Below, in pieces: positions 15,953 to 22,650 of a DNA stretch of 40,205 nt. The stretch is from an uncultured Bacteroidales bacterium. GTDB taxonomy: Bacteria > Bacteroidota > Bacteroidia > Bacteroidales > P3. The notes beneath the pieces were generated by a model. That model made no database searches. It was not told where the DNA came from and was given only the letters and a program-made list of their open reading frames with translations. The stretch lies in assembly GCA_947168665.1 (NCBI GenBank), contig CAMVMX010000023.1, positions 1 to 40,205 on the forward strand, in the 5' to 3' direction. The position numbers and the translations under genes were made by a program. Each line of letters opens with the position of its first letter. The first letter of the stretch is position 1.

Positions 15953-15960
15953 TATCTTTG
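15953..15960 (+). promoter_or_regulatory. -7 promoter element of the 15971-18253 gene group
   Basis: TATCTTTG then CAGTCC, a perfect TAnnTTTG match. The ATG at 15971 is only 11 nt from the last G, so the leader is only a few nucleotides. Confidence 0.65.
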
Positions 15961-15970
15961 CAGTCCGAAT

Positions 15971-16441
15971 ATGACACGATTGAAGTATTGGATTGTGGCA
16001 GACACGCAGTATGGAGTACACTCGCCGTTTGTGTTTGAGATGTACCGTAAGGTGCTTTTTGCCAGTGTGGGGAAGGAGTTGAGGGCCAGGATGGGCGAGG
16101 GGCTGACCGAGGAGCAGGCGGCTATGGTGGCCGCAGCCCCGCGAAGGGACAGGGCGTATCACGAGCTGGTGTATAAGCTGCGCGACCATTATGGTCTCAG
16201 TGTGGTGTGCTACGACGAGGACGAGGCGGTGTTACAGCATGCCGTCGGCGGCGGACGGCCCGCTGACGACGGGTTGGAGACAGTGAAGGTGGTGTGCCGG
16301 CCGCACCGAAACCACGCCCGCGAACTGCGGTGGCGTGCGCAGCAGGGGAACGAAAAATATAATGTGAGTATCGACATGTTTGATGTGGGACTGCTGCTGA
16401 TGCACTGCGGCCAGTGCCGACAGCATTTTGTGCTGCGGTGA
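15971..16441 (+). CDS. Unknown protein with YGVHSPFVFE N-terminal motif
   Basis: A 156-residue soluble protein. The opening MTRLKYWIVADTQYGVHSPF with VFEMYRKVLF resembles the N-terminal segment of certain Bacteroidetes class I methyltransferases (a 'VHSPFVF' motif), but no S-adenosylmethionine-binding GxGxG motif follows. The C-terminal half has VVCRPHRNHARELRWRAQQG and EKYNVSIDMFDVGLLLMH, ending in FVLR. It may be a stand-alone relative that has lost the catalytic domain; no function is assigned. ATG 15971 was chosen from the promoter position. It precedes gldD by 46 nt and is probably co-transcribed with it. Confidence 0.7.
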   Translation: MTRLKYWIVADTQYGVHSPFVFEMYRKVLFASVGKELRARMGEGLTEEQAAMVAAAPRRDRAYHELVYKLRDHYGLSVVCYDEDEAVLQHAVGGGRPADDGLETVKVVCRPHRNHARELRWRAQQGNEKYNVSIDMFDVGLLLMHCGQCRQHFVLR

Positions 16442-16487
16442 TTGCGGAGCCAGAGAGTCCCTGCGGATAATTAAGGACAGAAAAAAT

Positions 16488-17108
16488 ATGATAAAAAAGA
16501 CAATGTTAGTGCCGGCGGCGGTGAACCGCCTGAAATGGATGGTCTGCTGCCTTGGGATGGCGGTGGTGGCGGCATGTGGCGACAGCGGCGAGTCGCCCAA
16601 GCCACAGGCCTATTTGCGTATAGATTTGCCCCCGCACAGCTATTCGGTGTGCGACACGGCGGCGCTGCCCTTCACTTTCGAGAAGAGCGGCATGGCCAGT
16701 GTGGAATGGAAGAAAGATGTGCCGGGCGAGAAGTGGTTCACAATTACCTATCCCCAGCACAAAGGGTATGTGTTCATGACCTACAAAAGGCTGAGGGATA
16801 TGCGCGACCTTCGGGCGCAGGTGGACACGTCGTATAAGTTTGTGGAAGGGCATTTCTCTTTCTCGTCGGGCATCGACGAGAACCGCTTTGTGGACCGCCC
16901 GCACAGGGTGTCCGGCACCACATACCACCTGAAAGGGCAGAACGTGGCCAGCACCTATCAGTTTTGGGCCACGGACAGCAACCGGCATTTCGTGCGGGGG
17001 GCTTTGTATATCGACTGCACCCCGAACAACGATTCGCTGGCCCCGGTGCTGGAATATATACAGGAAGATATTAACCATTTGATAGAGACCATACGATGGA
17101 GAGATTAG
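16488..17108 (+). CDS. gldD: Gliding motility-associated lipoprotein GldD
   Basis: A 206-residue lipoprotein. The signal sequence has its lipobox Cys at residue 30 (AVVAAC), and the mature part starts GDSGESPKPQAYLRIDLP. GldD features seen: LPFTFEKSG, a WFTITYPQHKG strand, MTYKRLRDMRDL, and the C-terminal STYQFWATDSNRHFVRGALY plus NNDSLAPVLEYIQEDINHLIE. GldD is an outer-membrane-associated lipoprotein required for gliding in Flavobacterium and is linked to T9SS function; non-gliding Bacteroidales also keep it. Start at ATG 16488 gives the signal peptide. The stop overlaps the next gene by 13 nt. The T9SS cargo protease at 9563 fits an organism with this system. Confidence 0.82.
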   Translation: MIKKTMLVPAAVNRLKWMVCCLGMAVVAACGDSGESPKPQAYLRIDLPPHSYSVCDTAALPFTFEKSGMASVEWKKDVPGEKWFTITYPQHKGYVFMTYKRLRDMRDLRAQVDTSYKFVEGHFSFSSGIDENRFVDRPHRVSGTTYHLKGQNVASTYQFWATDSNRHFVRGALYIDCTPNNDSLAPVLEYIQEDINHLIETIRWRD

Positions 17109-18253
17109 GCTGGCTGTTGGTTCTTGCCTTGCTGCTCCTCCCCTCTTTAGAGGGGCCGGGGGGTATGTTTCATTATGGCGGGCTGAAGGCGCAGGGTTTT
17201 ACGGAACGGGAAGTGATACTGCCGATTGTGCAGGACGGTGGCCGCGACACCATGGTGCTGGCAGGCACACTGACCATGCCCACGGGAGTGGAAGGCAAAG
17301 TGCCGGCGGTGATTCTCATCACTGGCTCCGGCGCGCAGAACCGCGACGAGGAGCTGATGGGGCATAAGCCTTTTAAGGTGATAGCCGAGTACCTCTCGGC
17401 ACGGGGCTATGCTGTGCTGCGGTGCGACGACCGCGGCGTAGGGGGCTCGACGGGCGATATGGTTCATGCCACCACGCTCGACTTTGCCTCCGACGTGGAG
17501 CATCAGGTGGAGTATCTGCAGTCGCAGGCTTCTGGTTTGGGCATCGACCCCAAGCGCATCTTCCTTTTCGGGCACAGCGAGGGGGCCACGGTGGCAGCCA
17601 TCGCCAGCGCCGGGCGGCGTGACAGTCCCAACCCCGTGGCGGGAGTGGCTATGCTGGGAGGCGCCGGCATGGACGGCCGGAGAACACTGCTGCAGCAGAA
17701 CGGCGTGATTTTCGCCCTGCGGGGAGTGGCCGACAGCCTTGTGGCCCGGCGGCTGGCCTGCATGAGCGACCTCTTTGCTGTGTGCGACACGATAAGACTG
17801 GACGCCGGGGCCGATACGGTGAAAACGCTGAATCTTGCCTTCCGCCCGCTGTTTAAGAAGCATGGCGCGGGCTTGACCAAAGAGCAGAAACGGGTCGTGG
17901 GGCTGACCAACACAGAGTGCTACGGCTGGGCATTGTCCATGGCCACACCTTGGATGTGGACGTTTTTGAGGCTCGACCCGGCCGAGTATATCGCCAAGAT
18001 GGGTTGCCCGCTGCTGGCTATCGGCGGGGAGAAGGACTGCCAGGTGCTTCCCGGAGTCAATCTGCCGGCTATTGCGCAGGTGTGTAAGGAGAATGGTGTG
18101 CCGTGCCAGACGATGCTGATGAAAGGGCTGAACCATTTGGGGCAGCAGTGTGAGACGGGGGCTGTGGAAGAATACGTCAACCCCGAACAGGCGCCGGACG
18201 ACAGAGTTTTGGAAGCTTTGGTTCAGTGGCTTGGCAGCATCGCGGGAAAATAA
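17096..18253 (+). CDS. Secreted alpha/beta-hydrolase
   Basis: A 385-residue exported hydrolase of the alpha/beta fold (dienelactone hydrolase/esterase-like). After the hydrophobic signal segment MERLGWLLVLALLLLP comes the core: ILITGSGAQNRDE, the strand YAVLRCDDRGVGGS, the nucleophile elbow GHSEG with Ser161, a later acid in GGEKDCQV and the His in KGLNHLGQ. It probably acts on an ester in the periplasm; the substrate is unknown. It overlaps gldD by 13 nt. Oddity: residues about 16-29 (PSLEGPGGMFHYGG) are encoded by a dispersed repeat inserted between the hydrophobic core and the expected cleavage region (KAQGF). This may alter signal-peptide processing. Confidence 0.82.
   Translation: MERLGWLLVLALLLLPSLEGPGGMFHYGGLKAQGFTEREVILPIVQDGGRDTMVLAGTLTMPTGVEGKVPAVILITGSGAQNRDEELMGHKPFKVIAEYLSARGYAVLRCDDRGVGGSTGDMVHATTLDFASDVEHQVEYLQSQASGLGIDPKRIFLFGHSEGATVAAIASAGRRDSPNPVAGVAMLGGAGMDGRRTLLQQNGVIFALRGVADSLVARRLACMSDLFAVCDTIRLDAGADTVKTLNLAFRPLFKKHGAGLTKEQKRVVGLTNTECYGWALSMATPWMWTFLRLDPAEYIAKMGCPLLAIGGEKDCQVLPGVNLPAIAQVCKENGVPCQTMLMKGLNHLGQQCETGAVEEYVNPEQAPDDRVLEALVQWLGSIAGK
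17131..17176 (-). repeat. 46-bp dispersed repeat, copy 1, inside the hydrolase signal-peptide region
   Basis: The reverse complement of this segment matches 23509-23554 with one substitution and two compensating single-base length changes (six versus five C, two versus three G). Its core is the palindrome CCCCTCTAAAGAGGGG. It reads in frame here as PSLEGPGGMFHY. The outermost bases on the left also belong to the leucine-rich signal and may match partly by chance. Confidence 0.8.
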
Positions 18254-18254
18254 A

Positions 18255-18286
18255 TTTGTCTATGTCGATTATTTTCTTTATTTTTG
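18255..18286 (+). promoter_or_regulatory. Promoter of iorAB
   Basis: TTTG at 18255-18258, a 20-nt spacer, and TATTTTTG at 18279-18286 followed by CA. The start codon is at 18329. Confidence 0.7.
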
Positions 18287-18328
18287 CAAAATCAACATTG
18301 TAAATTATTAATATATAAAATATTGGAT

Positions 18329-19918
18329 ATGTCGAAGTTACTCCTTTTAGGCGACGAAGCAATCGCGCAAGCTTTTATTGATGCGGGCGGCAGTGCCATC
18401 AACAGTTATCCCGGCACCCCCTCCACGCAAATCACAGAATATGTAATCAAATCTAAAGAGGCAGCTCAGAAGGGCGTACGCGCCAACTGGTGCGCCAACG
18501 AGAAGACCGCATTGGAGGCCTCCATCGGTGTGGCATATGCCGGCAAGCGTGCCATGACCTGCATGAAGCATGTGGGTCTGAATGTGTGCGGCGACCCCTT
18601 TATGAATGCCGCCATCATCGGCACCAAGGGTGTCATCATCGTGGTGGCCGACGACCCCAGCATGTTCTCCTCGCAGGACGAGCAGGACAGCCGTTTCTAT
18701 GGCCACTGGGCCATGATTCCCATGCTGGAGCCCAGCAATCAGCAGGAAGCCTACGACATGGTCTTCTTTGGCTATGAACTGAGCGAGAAGATGGGTACCC
18801 CCATCCTGATGCGCATCCCCACCCGTCTGGCCCACAGCCGCGCCGGTGTCGAGCGCCGCGAACCCCTGCCCCAGAATCCCATCAACTATCCCACTGACCC
18901 CAAGACTTTCGTGCTGCTGCCCGCCAATGCCAAGGTGCTGTACCGGGACCTCATCGACAAGCAGCCTAAGTTTGTGGAATGCTCCGAGACCAGCGGTTAC
19001 AACCAGTATATCCCCGGCACCGACAAGAGCCGCGGTATCGTCACTACGGGCATCGCTTACAACTACTTGCTGGAGAATTTCCCCGGCGGCAAATGCCCCT
19101 ACCCGGTGGTGAAAATCACCCAGTACCCCCTGCCCACCGCTATGCTGAGCAAACTGTATGACGAGTGCGACGAAATCCTGGTGCTCGAAGACGGCCAGCC
19201 TTTCGTTGAAGAGCAAATCAAAGGATGCCTGGGCAAAGGCAAACCCGTGCACGGTCGTCTGGACGAGGTTATCCGCCGCGATGGCGAGCTGAACGCCGAG
19301 AAGGTGGCCAAGGCTCTTGGCATGACCGTGGCCAATGGCCCCGCCGTGCCCGAGGTGGTTACCAACCGTCCTCCGGCACTCTGCGTTGGCTGCCCCCACA
19401 TCGACAGCTATGAGGCCCTCATTGACGTAATGAAGAAGTATGAGCATGGCCGTGTGTTTGGCGACATCGGATGCTACACCCTCGGTTTCAACATGGGTGC
19501 CATCAACACCACCGTCTGCATGGGTGCCTCCATCACCATGGCCAAGGGTGCTGCCGAGATGGGCATCTTCCCCTCGGTGGCAGTCATCGGCGACGGCACA
19601 TTCGGCCATAGCGGCATGACCGGCCTGCTGGACTGCATCAACGAGAAGGCCAACGTCGTGGTCATGATTCTCGACAACGACATCACCGCTATGACCGGTG
19701 GCCAGCCCTCCAGCGCCAACATGAAGCTCTTCAACATCTGCAAGGGCCTTGGTGTCGATCCCGACCACATCCGTCACATTGTGCCTCTGAAGAAGAACTA
19801 CGACGAGTTCGTCAAGATCCTTGAGGAGGAGATTGCCTACGACGGCGTCAGCGTCATCATCCCGCAGCGTGTCTGCATTGTTGAGAACAAAAAGCGTGTA
19901 GCAGCCAAAAACAATTAA
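18329..19918 (+). CDS. iorA: Indolepyruvate:ferredoxin oxidoreductase alpha subunit
   Basis: Converts aryl-pyruvates (from aromatic amino acids) plus CoA to aryl-acyl-CoA with reduction of ferredoxin, or the reverse, using thiamine diphosphate. The 529-residue protein has an N-terminal pyrimidine-binding domain (GGSAINSYPGTPSTQIT, NEKTALEASIGVAYAGKRA). The C-terminal TPP domain starts at CVGCPHIDSYEAL, with GDGTFGHSGMTGLLD and DNDITAMTGGQ. It ends at VCIVENKKRVAAKNN without the two C-terminal 4Fe-4S motifs of longer IorA proteins (about 600 residues). ATG 18329 fits the promoter; the upstream start at 18284 overlaps the -7 element. iorB follows after 13 nt. Confidence 0.9.
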   Translation: MSKLLLLGDEAIAQAFIDAGGSAINSYPGTPSTQITEYVIKSKEAAQKGVRANWCANEKTALEASIGVAYAGKRAMTCMKHVGLNVCGDPFMNAAIIGTKGVIIVVADDPSMFSSQDEQDSRFYGHWAMIPMLEPSNQQEAYDMVFFGYELSEKMGTPILMRIPTRLAHSRAGVERREPLPQNPINYPTDPKTFVLLPANAKVLYRDLIDKQPKFVECSETSGYNQYIPGTDKSRGIVTTGIAYNYLLENFPGGKCPYPVVKITQYPLPTAMLSKLYDECDEILVLEDGQPFVEEQIKGCLGKGKPVHGRLDEVIRRDGELNAEKVAKALGMTVANGPAVPEVVTNRPPALCVGCPHIDSYEALIDVMKKYEHGRVFGDIGCYTLGFNMGAINTTVCMGASITMAKGAAEMGIFPSVAVIGDGTFGHSGMTGLLDCINEKANVVVMILDNDITAMTGGQPSSANMKLFNICKGLGVDPDHIRHIVPLKKNYDEFVKILEEEIAYDGVSVIIPQRVCIVENKKRVAAKNN

Positions 19919-19931
19919 AATCCCGATTATC

Positions 19932-20495
19932 ATGAAAAAAGACATCATACTTTGTGGCGTAGGCGGCGACGGTATCGTCTCCGTGGCCAAAATCATCAGC
20001 GACGCAGCCCTCAACTTGGGCATGAATGTCAAGCAGAGTGAAATCCATGGTATGTCGCAGCGCGGCGGCTCGGTGTTCAGCCACCTCCGCATCAGCAGTG
20101 ACCCCATCTTCGCCGATGTGATTCCCGAAGGCAAGGCCGATATCATCCTCAGCTCCGAGCCGATGGAGGCTTTGCGCTATCTTCCCTTCCTCGCTCCCGA
20201 CGGCGCAGTCATTACCAACAGCGACCCCTTCGTCAACATCAAGAACTATCCCGACATCGAGAAGGTCTATGCCGAGTTGAAGAAGCTTCCCCGTCTGGTG
20301 TGCTTCAACGCCAACGCCATTGCCAAGGAGCTCAATGCCCGCGGCAACATGGTGCTGCTCGGTGCCGCCGCTCCCTATCTCGAGATTGAGTTCGACGAGC
20401 TGGAGAAAGCCATCAAGTCTATCTTCGGCCGCAAGGGCGACGCCGTGGTCGAGACCAACATCAAGGCCATCCGCGCCGGCCGCGATGCGAAGTAA
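19932..20495 (+). CDS. iorB: Indolepyruvate:ferredoxin oxidoreductase beta subunit
   Basis: A 187-residue gamma-type 2-oxoacid oxidoreductase domain that completes the enzyme with IorA. The conserved opening DIILCGVGGDGIVSVAKIIS is followed by KQSEIHGMSQRGGSVFSHLR, the standard family signature, then ADIILSSEPMEALRYL. The length is normal for IorB. It starts 13 nt after iorA, so it is the same transcript. It marks the right-hand end of the GC-rich block before the AT-rich island. Confidence 0.92.
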   Translation: MKKDIILCGVGGDGIVSVAKIISDAALNLGMNVKQSEIHGMSQRGGSVFSHLRISSDPIFADVIPEGKADIILSSEPMEALRYLPFLAPDGAVITNSDPFVNIKNYPDIEKVYAELKKLPRLVCFNANAIAKELNARGNMVLLGAAAPYLEIEFDELEKAIKSIFGRKGDAVVETNIKAIRAGRDAK

Positions 20496-20506
20496 CTATT
20501 AATGTT

Positions 20507-20764
20507 ATGCCAACTATATCAGAATTCTTCGGGATTAGTATAGTAATACGTTTCATTGACCACAATCCTCCACATTTCCATGCGTATTATCAACAAGATA
20601 AAGTATCTGTGGAAATAATGAATGGGAAGGTACGGGGAGAAATGTCAGAACGTGCATTACGGATGATATTAGAGTGGCTTGACTTACATAGAGAAGAGAT
20701 AATGGAGGCTTGGAAACTGGCATCAATGGGACAAAGCCCTAACAAAATTGAACCATTAAGATGA
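20507..20764 (+). CDS. DUF4160 protein
   Basis: An 85-residue protein matching the DUF4160 pattern: MPTISEFFGISIVIRFIDHN, PPHFHAYY, then a short beta strand and SERALRMILEWLDLHREEIMEAW. DUF4160 proteins usually sit directly beside DUF2442 proteins, as here, where stop and start overlap by 4 nt (ATGA). The pair is often suggested to be toxin/antitoxin-like, but no activity is established to my knowledge. Base composition is AT-richer than iorAB 12 nt upstream, which suggests separate acquisition. Confidence 0.85.
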   Translation: MPTISEFFGISIVIRFIDHNPPHFHAYYQQDKVSVEIMNGKVRGEMSERALRMILEWLDLHREEIMEAWKLASMGQSPNKIEPLR

Positions 20765-21066
20765 AAGAGCAACTGTTTCTTGAAATAACTGAAGCAAAGT
20801 ATCTAAATGATTTTAGAATGCTTGTCTCCTTCAATAATGGGGAATCCCGTTTGTTTGACTTTGCCCCTATAGTTGACAAGTACCCTGTCTTTGCACCTTT
20901 GAAAGATAAGAATACGTTGAGACAATTCCATATTTCAGACACGCTTGAATGGTGCAACGGTACAATTGACATCGCTCCGGAGTATATTTTCGAACACGGA
21001 GAACTCGTAGACGATGAAAGTGCTTTGCCTGTTGCAGCAGAAGCACCTATGGAATACGAGAAATAA
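20761..21066 (+). CDS. DUF2442 protein
   Basis: A 101-residue protein beginning MKEQLFLEITEAKYLNDFRM, with LVSFNNGESRLFDFAPIVDK and later DTLEWCNGTIDIAPEYIFEH. These are the usual DUF2442 elements: a beta-rich N-terminal half and a W-x-x-G-x-D-x-(A/S)-P-E motif. It forms a translationally coupled pair with the DUF4160 gene. A hydrophilic tail (EAPMEYEK) follows. A good terminator lies about 20 nt downstream. Function unknown; a partner or antitoxin-like role is inferred only from gene pairing. Confidence 0.85.
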   Translation: MKEQLFLEITEAKYLNDFRMLVSFNNGESRLFDFAPIVDKYPVFAPLKDKNTLRQFHISDTLEWCNGTIDIAPEYIFEHGELVDDESALPVAAEAPMEYEK

Positions 21067-21084
21067 GTAATCGTATTTTAGATG

Positions 21085-21118
21085 AAAGAGGATGGCACAC
21101 TGTGTCATCCTCTTTTTT
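21085..21118 (+). terminator. Terminator after the DUF4160/DUF2442 pair
   Basis: AAAGAGGATG pairs with CATCCTCTTT, extended by CAC/GTG around a three-base loop, followed by TTTTTT. Confidence 0.85.
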
Positions 21119-21241
21119 GTTTGAACAACCATTGCTTTCTATAGAAAACACTGTCAACAATAAATTTGAATTTTTGTTTTATGCTATATCATTATTTGTT
21201 AAAAACACTTGTAAAATCCTAACTTGTTGAGCTTAATCTAT

Positions 21242-21249
21242 TATCTTTG
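21242..21249 (+). promoter_or_regulatory. -7 promoter element of the 21279 gene
   Basis: TATCTTTG followed by CCAC, a perfect TAnnTTTG match, 30 nt ahead of ATG 21279. No well-spaced -33 element is evident. Confidence 0.6.
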
Positions 21250-21278
21250 CCACAAAATATAACCAACACAATAAGGCA

Positions 21279-21653
21279 ATGAAAAAAGAAAGAACCGTTA
21301 TGGATACACAAACAGGAAAAAGCAATAACCATTATGTTGTTTCTTCTACTATTCAGGTAATAGAAGATAGAACCATAGTTTGGGTCTATCAAGATAGTGC
21401 AAAAGACCGCTTATTAGAAGGACGTGATGATAAAAGCACACGTTTACATATTAAATGTAATTTAATGACTGATAACAATAGTCGTATTATTCGCCATGTT
21501 TCAGTGATGGGATATCATTCTCAATGTAAGAATATCAGTAGTAATGGTCGTAATAAAATCTACAATATTCTCAAATGGCTTTTGATATTAGTAGTAAAAT
21601 TAGTAGTAAAAGTCGTATTACAATGGGTTTTGATCCAACAACAATTACACTAA
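21279..21653 (+). CDS. AT-rich orphan protein, possibly frameshifted at its end
   Basis: A 124-residue frame beginning MKKERTVMDTQTGKSNNHYV. The middle is polar and beta-like (TIQVIEDRTIVWVYQDSAKD, then LHIKCNLMTDNNSRIIRHVS). The last ~30 residues switch abruptly to a hydrophobic string (KWLLILVVKLVVKVVL), produced by a TTAGTAGTAAAA-type near-repeat. In the neighbouring frame, from 21575 to 21682, the same DNA reads MAFDISSKISSKSRITMGFD and ends LNSIYLDILE, which looks more protein-like. A one-base change near 21573 may therefore have altered the C-terminus. No family recognised. It has its own promoter and lies within the AT-rich island. Confidence 0.5.
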   Translation: MKKERTVMDTQTGKSNNHYVVSSTIQVIEDRTIVWVYQDSAKDRLLEGRDDKSTRLHIKCNLMTDNNSRIIRHVSVMGYHSQCKNISSNGRNKIYNILKWLLILVVKLVVKVVLQWVLIQQQLH

Positions 21654-21656
21654 ACT

Positions 21657-22268
21657 CTATCTACCTTGATATTCTGGAATAATTACACGAGTATTATTTG
21701 GTCCGCCAATTTCGATCCAAGGCTTTCCGCCTATTACTTTGCCATATGCATCATAAATGGGTATAAACTTATAGGTATAAGTGGCCATCCAATCCTGTTT
21801 TTGTTTGTAGGTTAAGTCACTTCTATTTTGTATGCCAATAACGTAGTATTTGTATTCCTTATAACATTCTATTCTTGCTGCTAATTCTGAGTTTAAATTA
21901 ATATCCCCAATATATGAAATGGCGGTAGTTCGAGCAATTGCATAGTCCCCTATTTCAATCATTGACATGACTTTTTTCGCCAATGATTCAATATTCTCTT
22001 TAAACCAATCTCTCGTCTTCCAATCATTTGGTAACTCATTTCTTTTGGTTGAAATGACTTGTATAAGTTCATTATATGCTTCCAGTGCCGCAGTTTGTCT
22101 GTCTTGCTGGGCTCTTAAGCTGTTGGCTAATATAGATACGTCACCCATTCTTGGCCTAATAGAGGATCCTTGGAAAACAGGAGGGTTATATTGTGCTTTT
22201 AGTGTGTTATCCATGGCAAATAGACTTATTACAATCATGATTACATAATGTTTTAATGAGATGTTCAT
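21657..22268 (-). CDS. Exported protein of unknown function
   Basis: A 203-residue protein with a signal peptide (MNISLKHYVIMIVISLFAMD, likely cleaved near LKAQ). The mature part is mainly helical: SILANSLRAQQDRQTAALEA, NELIQVISTKRNEL, then WFKENIESLAKKVMSMIEIG and a C-terminal aromatic beta region with YTYKFIPIYDAYGKVIGGKP ending in PEYQGR. It resembles small periplasmic Bacteroidales proteins, but I cannot name a family. ATG 22268 gives a clean signal peptide; a longer frame upstream would run into the structured RNA. The nearest promoter (22550) is about 280 nt upstream, so either the RNA is its leader or the gene has an unrecognised promoter. Confidence 0.7.
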   Translation of the reverse strand: MNISLKHYVIMIVISLFAMDNTLKAQYNPPVFQGSSIRPRMGDVSILANSLRAQQDRQTAALEAYNELIQVISTKRNELPNDWKTRDWFKENIESLAKKVMSMIEIGDYAIARTTAISYIGDINLNSELAARIECYKEYKYYVIGIQNRSDLTYKQKQDWMATYTYKFIPIYDAYGKVIGGKPWIEIGGPNNTRVIIPEYQGR

Positions 22269-22307
22269 AATTTCATTCCCTGATTTGTGTCGGGTGCAAC
22301 TTTTGTT

Positions 22308-22546
22308 GGCTCTCTCCAGCACCAAGGAGAGCCTTACTATACAAAAGAAGCGTGGTGCTGTATACCACGTCTTTGACTGAGGGTCCTGAGAAATACCTTG
22401 CTACTTAGATGTTGTAAACAGTCCACGCTATATGCGCGAACCATCATACCCATCTTGTGTAGCTTTTGAAAATTTCTCAGGTTTTCAGTCACAAGAAGAA
22501 GTATAACGCTTCTATACTTTAGGCTTAGTTTCCTGTTCTAAACCAT
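22308..22546 (-). ncRNA. Long rod-like structured RNA, 6S RNA candidate
   Basis: Read on the minus strand from a promoter at 22557-22550, the sequence folds into one long rod. AGCCT (22525-22521) pairs with AGGCT (22334-22330). TATA and GAAGCG (22516-22507) pair with CGCTTC and TATA (22352-22338). GACTGA (22490-22485) pairs with TCAGTC (22380-22375). CCTGAGAAAT (22481-22472) pairs with ATTTCTCAGG (22394-22385). GCTAC (22463-22459) pairs with GTAGC (22404-22400), and AGATG (22455-22451) with CATCT (22411-22407). Between the closing and distal stems is a bubble: about 16 unpaired bases 5' (22506-22491) and a small hairpin (TGGT/ACCA) on the 3' side. That is the architecture of 6S RNA, which traps RNA polymerase by mimicking an open promoter. 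A further hairpin GGCTCTC/GAGAGCC lies at 22333-22308. Structure is seen; 6S identity is inference. A cis-acting leader of the downstream gene is the alternative. Confidence 0.6.
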
Positions 22547-22549
22547 CTG

Positions 22550-22557
22550 CAAAGATA
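22550..22557 (-). promoter_or_regulatory. -7 promoter element of the structured RNA
   Basis: Minus strand TATCTTTG followed by CAGATGG. Expected transcription start is about 22543-22546, just before the first paired region. Confidence 0.65.
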
Positions 22558-22608
22558 CAATTTATTTTCAACATACAAACTTTTTTTCTCAATTCGGCGA
22601 AAATAGTG

Positions 22609-22616
22609 TATTTTTG
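22609..22616 (+). promoter_or_regulatory. -7 promoter element of the DUF4838 gene
   Basis: TATTTTTG followed by CA. It fixes the start at ATG 22651, because an in-frame GTG at 22606 overlaps this element. Confidence 0.6.
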
Positions 22617-22650
22617 CATTTGTGTTTTACGTAACAACAAACTGCAATAT

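Noticed and set aside
18347..20146. A 599-residue minus-strand frame opposite iorAB
   Set aside because: It is antisense to two well-conserved subunits, rich in His/Gly/Ala/Val, and crosses the iorA/iorB boundary.
20507..22560. Mobile element or prophage in the AT-rich island
   Set aside because: No transposase, integrase, phage gene, target duplication or terminal inverted repeat could be found.
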